Positions 50,401 through 62,400 of a stretch of 64,000 nt of DNA are shown one piece after another. Positions within the stretch are counted from its first letter, which is position 1; each line of letters opens with the position of its first letter. The stretch is from Puffinus mauretanicus. Lineage: Eukaryota > Chordata > Aves > Procellariiformes > Procellariidae. The position numbers were made by a program, and so were the translations under genes. The notes under the pieces were generated by a model that saw nothing but the letters and a program-made list of their open reading frames with translations, was not told the origin of the DNA and made no database searches. The stretch covers positions 1,860,001 to 1,924,000 of the forward strand of contig JAJKFH010002994.1 in the NCBI GenBank assembly GCA_023333565.1, in the 5' to 3' direction.

Positions 50401-53400
50401 TCCTGATCTACATACAACCAAGCCACCATAGAATTACAGCTTTTATTTTCACAGTACCCTCAGATTTACACAGAGATTTAAGGAGAACAACAAGACCATG
50501 GTTAGAGAAGAAGTCAAAAGACCAAGCCAGGTTCTTTCCTGGTCAAGTCCCAACCTAGCTCTGCAGGCCCTAAATGAGGATTAGCCTAAATCAGCAAACA
50601 GGCTGTATCTACACACAGGACACATTTGGTTTGCCCAGAACTTGAGCTCTGAAAGTATCAAGTTTCAGGCCTGCCAGCTGTTAGGAGAGCCCACAGCTTT
50701 GCCCGGGCAGATACCACCACTTCAGTCAAGCTCTTGGCCAGCACAGAACAAGGACCCAAAAAGAGTGAACTCCCTTGGACACTGCTCATTTGAACAATGA
50801 CCAGCTCTGAAGCCCACCTATCCTTTAAGAGGCACACAGGAACACAACCCACTGATGATGTGGGTAGAGAGCTGGAGCAAGAGACAAGAGATTTAGAAAG
50901 ACAAGGAAAGAGAATGAAGGAGAGGGGATTCTCCTGGGGATAAGTGCATCAAGCTAGAAGCGATGCAGTCAAGAGTGCTTCACTAATGCAGAACTGCCAT
51001 CTTCTGTCTTTTGACAGACCATTAACAATCCCACTCCATTTCTTTCTGTAGGAAGGACTCACCAGTCTTTTTCTTCTTAGGTTCTTTGCCGAATGCCCTC
51101 TCTGTGCAGTTCAGAAGGTCACTCAGAACATCCATTGTTTCAGACGGATTCTGTTTGATCACAAGCAGACAATAAACACCCTCTCGGAATTCCCCACTAC
51201 CAACAGCAACATAAGGAATATATCCCGAACCTAAGGACCTCTCTAAATAGATACAGATATTAAAATCAGCTACTCTGCAAAAGAAAATACGAATCTAAGT
51301 AAAAATTGCTCCACTCAACAGCAAATCAAGGGCAATCAATCTAAGAACCTCTCTAAATAGATACAGATATTAAAATCAGCTACTCTGCAGAAGAAAATAT
51401 GAATCTAAGTAAAAATTGCTCCACTCAACAGCAAATCAAGGGCAAAACTAATGCTCAGGCCAAGCTGTGCCCCTGTAACTTGTCTACAGTCAGTGTAAGA
51501 ATCACAGTTTATTAGCTGCCAATTGCCCATTTCTAAAAGCCAGAGGCTGTGAAAGATTGGATCTCTGAACAAAAAGAAACTCTGCAGCTCAGTGTTCAGA
51601 AAGCCCAGCTATCAGCTCATTTTACACACTCAAATATGCTTCAGAGGTCTTACCTTGAAAAGGTGAATGGCCATTAAAAGCAGAAGTTGCTGGAAAGCAA
51701 AGACTTTGGCACTGTCTGATTTATTTTCCTTCTTCTGCAGATTCTTCACAGACTGAAGTGTTCTGAAGAAAGAAACTCTTCTGAGTCTTTCACAATTACA
51801 ACAGCAAATCCTCTCTTATGATCAGACTAAAACCATGACCAAATCTATAGTATCATTTTCTGTACTTAACATTTAATTTATTGAACTTGGACATATATAT
51901 AGTATATAATCTTAATGCAACAATAGCATCTCACCTCGTGTGTCTTTTAAAAACCTCTGCACTTGGGCACAGGATAGACTCCTAATACTACAGTCAAGGC
52001 ATAGACCTTTATGGGAAATCAAGCTCAGAAACGAGCACCAGAAAAGAGCCACTGCGAAGTTAGTACCGGTATTATTACGGGAAAAGATCAGCAGAGTTAC
52101 AATCATGTTTGGGAGAGGGATTATGAGCAAAAATAGAAAAGGACATGGCCACCTACACATAGTTAACACACAGAAGGAACAGGAAGAAAGGAATGGGGTG
52201 ATGAGAACGAGAGGGGCATGCTGAAAACCAGTCACAGGTGCAGGATACTCAAAGAGAATAGAACTGCCACTGCTGTGAAACGGCTCTGTTGCAGCAGCCA
52301 GAACAACAGCAGGAGGATGACAGAATATAGTTTCTCTTTTATTGGCCCAATCTCACCTCTCCCAGGCATCCCTCTGATGCTTGCTAAAGGGCTTCACAGC
52401 TTTGACATGCTCACTGGAGAGCAGCTTGTTGGCATACTCAACAAGGAGAAAGATCCACAGCTTCCCATCTGCAGTCACACCATGGATGTGCTTCTCCCTC
52501 AAGGCTGCAGCCTTTGCTGTATCCCCCAAAACAGTCAAGGTATTTAAAGTCTGAAGCAACCTGGAAAGAAAAACAACCAGCTTGTTACTGTCAGAGGAAC
52601 CAGATGGCCTTCTCACACTTTCCAAAACAACACCCCCCCAGTAGAGCACTTTCATCCCAGAGCTCTGGTCACTCATTGCAACCCAGATTCACAGGGCCCA
52701 AGTTTCAACCCATGCATATATTCAAGCACAGTAATATATAGCTCATTGTCCTGGTGTCCCCAAGCACACCTGGTGCCCCCAAGGACACTGATTATTTTTC
52801 TCAGTTGTTTCCCATTCTGTGTGCCACCATGTTCTCTGCTTTCCCTCTACTGAGGCTGGAGCACCAGGTTTGGCAATCACCTAAAAGCTTCTATGATTAC
52901 CAACTCCATCTCCCTTAGTACAGGGAGGACTGCGGAGCCATCAGCAGCTCGCACGCAGAGCGGACAGAAAGCCAACAGCAACCCGCACAACCCCACCACC
53001 TCTCTCTTGGGCCCTTCCACTTCTAGCTTGCAACAGAGGCAATGGAAATCTTACGAGAAAAAGCAGTCTGAGCTCAATTCTACCCCTACCTGATCATCAC
53101 ACACACACTCACCAGGTTTGCCATGCAAAATTATGTTTTTATTGGACAAAACTTAAGGATCTTAGGGAAATCCATCTAGGATCTCCTTAAAAAAAGCCAT
53201 TCCCTGGTCCTGGAGTCAAACCAATACTCCAATAGCACTCACAATCCTAAACCTCTTGCCCTGCCGTTCGCAGGCTGATCTTATCGTCAGGAAAAAAGTG
53301 AAATATCCAAGCTTAAAACAGGTAAGCAAAATCCTTACCCAAAGAAGTAGTTTTCTGTCACTGAATGAGCCTGTTCATCTAGCGGCTCTGATGGAAGGAC

Positions 53401-56400
53401 ATTCGCCTCACGTATTTGGGAAGTCTTTTTCTTAGTCTCAAAGAAAGCATGGAATAAGCAAAACCTAGAATGGACAGAAACAAGAACAAAATTAACAGCC
53501 AGCTTGGTCATGACAAAGCAAAATCAGCCCATGTGTGCAAACCAAACAGCACCACGTATTCACGGCATTTTTATTCAAGGATGTCCAAGCACTAGAAAAA
53601 AGCCACTGTTTACAATAAGATCCTTTCTTCAAGGTACACAGGGTAAAGAAGAGAGAAAGATGCTCAGGATTTCACAAAAGTGAAGTGCCAACACTTGAGG
53701 CCACACAATACGACACTCAGACTGTCAGATTTGGGTCATATTCTCCAAGACTTAAACTGACAGACAAATACGTACTAAGATCTGATGCAAAGATTAGAAG
53801 TGGTATCTTCAAGCAGTCTAGGTAACCAGGAACCTTAAATTTACTGAAAACAAATGGGACTAAGGTAATATTAAGTGCCTGAACTACTTACGACAAGAGT
53901 TTGTCCAAGTTTGCAGAAGGTATTTTGAAAACAGAACCTAGTGTCCTAAATGGTTTATGTTATGGAATATTTCCACTACTGAATTTGCCTAGTGTCATGG
54001 GGACAGCTTACTTGGAATATTGCTATAGAGCTAAACAGAATTATTCCAAGCACATGTGGCATTAAGTCTTTAAATCATTCTCACCTGGAAATGTCCATCA
54101 CAAGGCTCTCTTCTTTTTTCACTTGATTTTCAACAATGTTAGCAAGTCGGTGGATGATCCATTTTCTTAATCGAGCAATCTTATGTTGCACTCTTTCAAT
54201 AAGGAAATGGACACAATCAATAGTTTGAAGACTATCCCGAAATAAACACATATCACACAATCCACTGCAGCAAGAGGTAACTTTCAGATATTTAGAGGCT
54301 TTACACTAAAGATGGCAAAGTTATGTAGTAAGAAAGCAACAGGTACATGAGAAGAGAGATAATCTTCCCACGTTTGCTTTTTACTATGCAAAAGACAGTC
54401 TATTTACCTCACTGAGGTACTGCAGTCTACCAAAAAGCACTTCAAGAATTGCAGTAGCGCACCTGTGACCTCTACTGACCAGTAACACATAGACATACTG
54501 TTTTAACAGCTTACATCGTCTTTGGAAGAAGCCCCTGCAAGTAACCCAGTACCCACAGCACCAAGTTGTAGGTATTCAGCGAGCAGCAGCCCCAAGGAGG
54601 ATAGAACGTTCTCTTGGGAAGTTTTCCTAGCTGGAAATTGCTACAAATGCCTATCAAGGATGTAAGTATTTATAGGCTACTCTTGAGACACGGAAGTGGG
54701 TGCTTTGCTGTAGGCCAAGAAGATGAGAGCACTCAGGCCAGTTTAAAAGTCAGATAAAAGGGATGCACAATTCCTACAAAGACCTGAGAGTCTGTAGTAA
54801 AAAAGGAAGCCGCTGGACATTTTTGCCAAAGCAGTTGTCAGGGCTAGAAAAACAAGAGAAAAGGCTTCTTTGGTGATCCAGCCTGCTTTGGTCGGGCTAG
54901 CTGGTTCTCACTGTGTTTGCTCCTATTTGCAGAATTGAATTTTGTCCCAGCAAAAGAGTCAGATTCTGGAGCTAAACCTTCTGGGACAGAAGAAATAGGA
55001 CAAGCGGCAATTGTCAACTCATGGCAAGGGAACCAGCCAACGTTGGCTGTCCAAACCAGACTTCACGCAGGTAGCTACTCTAACCACAAAACAGAAAGAG
55101 AAGAGGAATCACCTATACACTCACATGTTTACATTTTCCTGGTTCTGTTTTTGCCGGTTACTTGAAAAGTCTAAACAACAGTCAAAGTCTGGCCTGAGGA
55201 ACATGTCTTTGAGCCAGTCAACGTATTTTTGCAATGCCACTGGCTGCAGGTGTCTGACTACCCTGGAAGAGCTGGAGAACACTGGATAGCCTTGGTTGGT
55301 GAGAGTAGAGAAGCCGATCACCACTGCCAGCTGCCTCTCCAGGTCATCACAGCTGTTCAGAAATTCATCTACGTATCCTTCCATCTCTGGAGCAAATTTA
55401 AATCGGTCTGGAAGCTGAAAAACATGGTCAAACAAGCAGGTTAGGAACCTCACACTGAGTCTGACTGCCTTTGTAAGTACAAATCACTTTACAGATTTGA
55501 CAGCAGTAAGTAAATTAAAGTCACATGCCTGAACATTTGCCATAAGGCATACAGCAGGTCATAAATTTCACCTCATGGTCTTCCTCACATAGGAGCAACC
55601 ACTGTAAGCAACCACAGAATCCTGTCATGTACCAACTTCAATCGTTTAATTTGCACCTTCCCAAACAGTCAGACTTCAGCAGGCTGGATCACATGCTGGC
55701 CAGTGCAGCTAAGCTCCTAGGCTGATCAGCTCGTATTTTGGGTGAAAGTCCAGGGTGTTTCTCACATCATCTGCCTTAGACTTTCCCTTGATTTGGAAAC
55801 TCCCCCACATCAATTCTGGTCTCATCTAGCAGCCCTGGAGCCTGCTAACCTACAGTGGGCAGAAGAAATCCCACCTCCTCTCCCTGGTGTCTCAGAAGTG
55901 TTGAGGCATTCTGAAAGGAGGGGGAGTTGACGTGTTTAACCTAAAAAATCCTGAGGTGTTGCTGTTTTGTGCTAAGTCCTATCCTCAGTCCTGCCACTGA
56001 TCCGCAAGGCATACAGCTGGCAGGCTGCTGGCCTTGGAACACTGTCCAGCAGCATGCAGACCACCAGGACATGTCCCATCTCACCACACATCCCATTTCC
56101 TTATGTTCTTTCATAGCCCCCAGTGTTCAATCCCACTTACTTGTTCTGGAAAAAAAACAAAAGCAAACTGGAGAAACCTCAAAGAGGGCAAGCTGTGGCT
56201 TCGTTCCAAAAATGCAATGCAACTTTCATAAATCAATAAAACAACTGGTTTGGTATCGTGTCACGATCAGTACAGTGACCTGGCAAGAGCAGAAACAGTA
56301 ACAGAAGTCTAGGGAACCCTGCTCTTTTAAATAAAGGGGCTATAAATTCCTAATTAACCACAAATCCATCCAATTATAACATAAATACCCCTGCAAGAAA

Positions 56401-59400
56401 TCTCACACAAAACACAACTTAGCAAGCTCCTGCTTCCACTGTTGGAGAACTCAATACTTGTACATCAGTATGAAAACTGGGAGAAAAACTCCAGGAGAGA
56501 CTGATGTAAACAGGCTAATAACTCACAACAGGGGTTTCATCAATCACCTCTCAACAAAAGCAGATCAAGTCTATTTGCTCCCCTGTTGAAAAAAAAGAGG
56601 ATTCAGGAAGATAACTGTCAGTAAATATCAGACTCAAGCTTTGTCTAGTTCCATCTCCAACAACCAGATCCCATAAGAAAGTACAAGATAACAGCATTTG
56701 CTTTCCAAAACAAACAACCTGTGTCAAGGAACAAAACAAATGCACAAAACCACAACAACAACTTCAAACTAATATATTTTCTGCTTCCTCATCATCAATA
56801 ATATCAGGGGGGTCCCCCTCCGTTTACTCAATCATTGTCTTCAGTGGATTTGTACGTTTCAGACAGGAATTGACAAATTTTTTGATGCACATGGAAGAAC
56901 ACAGCCTAATTCACTGGGCAACAAGCATAAAAAGCAAGAAACAGAAAAACAACTAAGTCAGTGGATAAACCCTGGAGAAAGCTGGTCCATACAGGGAGGC
57001 ACCATGGGAAGCATTATTTTCAGAGAAAACCCGCACATCTACTGCTGCTTTGATACCAGAACAGAAAGACTGCAAAGCCCTATTCCTCCCAGGAGAGGGC
57101 AATGATTTTTGGGCCCACATGAGAAGGCTTAGCATTATGTTACCACAAAAAGCCAAGCCAAAGCCTGTTTTTATCAGTATTCCCCTTTTATTCTTCCTCC
57201 CTTTATTGCAGGGCTGTGTTCTTTGCTGGCTTCCCAGGAGGGAAAGAGGAAGAGGAGTTCCAAAATCCAATTCCCAAATAAAATTTGTGCTTAAACCTCA
57301 AATGTGCTTATTGAAACAAGCACTAACATAAAAAAAAAGCATGAGTTGTCCCTCTTTGTCTTTGCCTTCAAACATTCGTGCAACACCCAGCACAATGACA
57401 GACAAAAAGGAGCTTCTAGACACGCAAAATCAAAAGGACTGTTAAAGGATGACATATGACATTGTCAATATGCTGAGGCTGCCCACCCTCTGCTTCCCCC
57501 ATCATTAGAGCTTTCTCAGCAACATCAATGAAAGCAGGTGGGTCAGTGCTGAACAATTTCAGAACCCTTAAAATTAAAATAAGTCTGAATGAAAAATACA
57601 CAAATAGGCAATGACGGTTAAACACAGTCTATACTCAGTCCACTGCAACCAGTGGTCATACAATAACCTTGCTTTTAGTAAGAGTCCAAGGTCTAAAATT
57701 ACATAAACTTTTTTTATACAAGACAACGTGAAACGAGAAAGAGGGGTGGAGAGGACTGCTGCTCAGGACAGGGTCTTTAGCCCTGAGCATGAGTACTTTC
57801 AGAAGACCTACCTGAGTCGTTACCACATGTTCTCCATAGTGCTGCATCACCTTCCCTTTGAGAACCATCTGTAGCTGATCCAGAGACAACAAGGGGAGAG
57901 CACTGCCCAGCAACCGGTAGCACATGTAACTGAGTGGAAACAAAGATGATTCCCTCAGGTAGAGGCACAGCAGTAAAGGCACACACAAGGGTAAGACAAA
58001 GAAGTGGGGGGACAGGCTACATGGAGAATGCAGGAAGGCAAAAGGCAAAAATTCATGGATCCTGTGTTCAAAAATCCTGCTGCCCAAAGCTTTTCTTCTG
58101 ATTAGCATAGCTGCCAAGATCTCTCCCTGTAGCAGGTCCTCTGCTGTCTAGAAATAGATGAGTCCTCACCAGCAGTTCCTTCCTCAGTCCACTTTCAGGA
58201 TCTCTTCTCCCCAGATATTTTATTTCCACAGACCTAATAAAAACCTACGTAGTTTTTGACTACACATATTTACTGACAGCAGCTTGCTGTCAAATTTGAT
58301 CAAAATTGCCCAATGGGCTCAGGAGTTACTAGATAGCACTAGCCTCATTTCTGCAGGAAATCAGGCTAAAAAAGCAACACTTTTGAGACTTACCCAAGAA
58401 GTAAAAAAAGACTTAAACTGCTCAGGCTTGGAAAATGGTTTCCTTTCACTGTGATACTCATGTAATATGTTAAGAAAATTTTTTGTAGGTGCACCTCTAC
58501 AACTTTTAAACTCTTAAGCTAAGAAAGATTTAAACCTGGCCACAGATTGCCTTGCTATGGTCCAAATTAAATTATGCTCCCCCAAAATGCTCACAGATTT
58601 GTATTATCGATTTTGCATCATTTTCATACAGCATAAGTCTCAACAGACAAATAATCCTTCAAAGATCTAGTATTAGACTTGGAAAAGGGGCTGAAATAGC
58701 TAATGTTATGATGTCAGCCACAGCCATATCCTACTTAAAAACATGGAGCATGTCAGAATCCAAACATACTCAGGCATTTTAATTCATTCCATCCCACAAA
58801 GCACAAGTCCAGTAATATTAGACACAAATTTCAGAACTAGGGTTTGTCTACACAGGAGCTGTCCTTCTTAAACCACACAAAGCCGAATGACTCTCCCTCT
58901 CAACCACTTAGAGAGAAAGGGACAGTACAGCTCCTCTGACAAGTCATGTAGGAGCAAGCTATAGATTTAAGACACCTTTATGCCCAATGAGGTGCATCAC
59001 CTTTATGTGCTGTCCTAGTTAAATGTAACCTCAAATTTGTTATATGTCACAATTCTAAAAGAAATCTTACTAACTCCTGGATTTAGGCTCCCTATAAAGT
59101 TTCTCATGAATACCTAAATAACCAAAAGCAAGTGTTCTCACATTGTTCATGAGAAACCATATGCTCCACCCCACCACAGGGCAGCAGAAATACTGGGGTA
59201 AGATAAAGAAGGATAATATGGAAAACAACAAACAACATATGTTAAAACAAACCTCACAGGTCCCGATTTCTCCTTCAATAGCCCATTCTCCACACCTTCT
59301 TTCCAGAACAGTTCAAAGGCATCTTCCTTCAGTGAAACTTGTAGCAAATCAAAAACTACACCAGGCAATTTCTTGTCCTTCTTCTCAGACTTGGCAGCAC

Positions 59401-62400
59401 TTTGCAGAAGCTCTACAAGTCTAGAGGAAGAAAGAAAATAATGCGAGAGATCTGGCCTGAAGGGGATTGCTGAAGGCCAAATTCATCCCGCTGAAGGACA
59501 CAGAACATGTCCTGAGCACTGCAGGCTGTGCCTCTTGGGAGAAATGAGAGCGCTATAATTTAGGAACCTGCGTAACAGTTAGGGCCTAACCCTTAACAGC
59601 ACCTGCAGTGGAAAAATACAGGCAGGTATGAGAATGAAAGCCACCTTTGTCTCACCGCTAGCCAAGAGACCAAGAATGTTGCATTTAATGCTCCTTATTT
59701 AAGAACTTACCTGGGAATATTTTCCTCATTTACAACAGTAGGTGAGCCAAACAGCTTCTTCAGATTTTTAGGTTTCAGAACACCAGGGAATTTCTGCATG
59801 CCCACAAGCAAAAGGTGCAGGTTCTCTGGAGATGTGAAAGCTGAAGCGAGGTCACTTTGCAAGATGCCAAACAGGACCTCCTCAAACACAGTTTCAGGAA
59901 CCTAGATAGGAAAGAAGGTGAGAGCATTATGAGAAACATCTTAGGGCATTCTACTAACTTGCTGTGTACTATGTTAAAATATCTGCATTGTAGGGCATTT
60001 TACTAAAAGCTTGCAGTGTTCTGGAAACTTTAGAAATAGTCTCTATGGTGACACAACTGAAAATAAATAATGGTTGTGCCCAGTACTGCCATACACTCCC
60101 AGGTGCTTAACCATGCCGAGTAGGACAATCTGTTGTCATCAGATAGCAATTCTGATCAACTGACTCCAGCTGCAATTGTCCTCTTGCTGTCTGACTGCTC
60201 CTGTCTGTACAGTGGTGCAGCCCAGGGAGGAGGAAACACTCTTATTGTATTAGTGTTTAATTACATTTCCCAAAAATAAGTTACTTGTTTCAATAAGATT
60301 TGCTGGTAAACAACTGTGTTCAATGATTTTAGAGAAAACTGGATCCAATGTTTTCATCAATAAAATAAGAAATATAGAAAAACTGCTTTAATTTGTATTT
60401 TTTAAAGATTGGATTCAAAATACATTTAGACCTGACATCAAGACTAAATCACCCAGAACACTTCCATACAAAACATTATTCAATTTTGATTTAACACCGT
60501 TAGTCTTCACACCTACAAACAATATCCACATAAAAGAAGGTAATAAACAAACTCTCTTCTTTTACTACATACTCAGAGTTCCTTTACTCCATGTCCCTAC
60601 ATCCTTTCACTCCCAATAGCTCAAAATTCAACCTTACGCCCAGGCTTGGTGCATAAAAAAGGTTTGCTGTCCAGAGTTTTCGGCATACTTCTATTCAAAA
60701 GAGCAGATGGTCTAACGTACCACCCAAGCAAGTCAACTGGGAAAAAAACAGACTATGGGTTTGTCCATGATGAAATCAGACTAAGCTAAACCAGAGCATT
60801 CTTCCCAGAATAAAAGCATCTGCCCACAGACAATATAGGAAACAGCTCCCACAGCTTAAACTCACTCTTCCACACACCCCCTTTAACTTTCAATTATGAA
60901 CAAACTAAGGAGAAAGCAGTCCCCAAAGTAAAGTCCTCCCTCCTCCCACCCACCACGTGCTGTGGCTATACCTCAGACATGATGTCAATGAGGGTTTTGC
61001 AAGGGAGATCTCTGAGGTGTGCTTGGTGATGTGCCAGCTGCTGGAGAAGCTGGATGCTCTCCAGCAGAGCTTTCTGGTCCTAGAAAGGAAAGATAAGCCA
61101 AAACCAGAGGACATATATCAAAGATTAAGCTGAAGGCTCAGGTAATAATCCACTCTTGAGACCCTTATGCCTACTCGTAATAAGAAATCTACATAATTGC
61201 TTCCTGATAGACCACTCAGCTTTTCCCAAAATGGTGTTTTCTGGCTGTATATGACAACAGATCCCTGTCTTCCAGGAGAGGTAGGAACCTCCTGTACCAT
61301 CTGACACAGTTCCTACATTCTAGTCCCTACATTCTAGTCAGGAACAGGCATTTAAAAGGCACAAAAAGTCTATGGATAACGCAAAAGAAATGAACTGAAC
61401 TTGATGCTTCAAGTCCCATCTCATGGCCTAGCCAGTGACCCAGCCTTTCTCTCCAGATCCTCTCTCCACTCCAGACAGCCCTAGAACCAGTACTGACAAA
61501 CAACATAACAATGGTAATGTTACCTTAACAAGCCGGCCAGATTGAAACAGAGCCATAACTCCAAAAAAGTTTCCAAAAGCAGCATTTCTCACAAGTTTCT
61601 GAAAAGGAAAAAAAAAAGGGGGTTAAAAATCCACTTCACTTAGAATCCACGTTCAGCTACAGCTCTGATCAGTGGAACAAGATGGCTGGAAGATCTAGCC
61701 TTGAACACCCCGCCATACGAAGAGAAAACACTAAAAAGCAACCCCCTGCACTATGTTTAAGAACTGTCCTAGATTATCTTTCTGTCACACGGACGAATCT
61801 CAGCTAAAACAGGGCCAGATGACAATGTCACCAACTTCCACTTTTTACAAGTATTTCCATTATGTCATTACAGTCATTTGCCTTGGCAAGAACCCCAAAA
61901 CTATGGTATCCAGGCACCAAGCCTTCAAAGAATAGAGAACAGTTAATTTAAACTAGCTGTTGGCCAATGCTGCTATGAGCCGACTCACCTTTTTCACTTT
62001 TTCCAGATTGTGTTTTTCTTTTATCTGTTCCAGGACACTGCATATTGGAATTTCCTCAAAAGCTTGTAAAACCTGAGGAGATGGATCGCATAGCTCAGTC
62101 TGCAGTTCTTTCATTTTATGAAGTTTTATCGAGTTCAGCCAAAACAGAGCTGAACAGTTTTTCAGCATAGCAACAGATGTGCTGCTTTATTAGGCCAGAA
62201 TAGAGACAACTAGATCAGTAGATGTGTCAGAATAGGAACTAGTGTAGACATAAATACACCTGCTGATATTACTTTTTTTTTCCCCCTGTACCTGATGTAG
62301 CAGGATTAATAATGAGAACATTTTGCTGCAACTGCATGACCCTGTAACAGATGCAACAAAACTTGCATGGGCAAGGGTCTTCTGCATTATCAACTTGTTA

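Larger units (their letters stand above)
47483..51062 (-). other. Introns 17, 16, 15 and 14 (724, 671, 687 and 1115 nt; exons 17-15 lie within)
   Basis: Intron 17 is 47483-48206, intron 16 is 48348-49018, intron 15 is 49109-49795 and intron 14 is 49948-51062. Ordinary intronic sequence. Confidence 0.8.
51763..55124 (-). other. Introns 12, 11, 10 and 9 (594, 778, 620 and 893 nt; exons 12-10 lie within)
   Basis: Intron 12 is 51763-52356, intron 11 is 52561-53338, intron 10 is 53465-54084 and intron 9 is 54232-55124. No repeat or alternative exon recognised. Confidence 0.8.
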
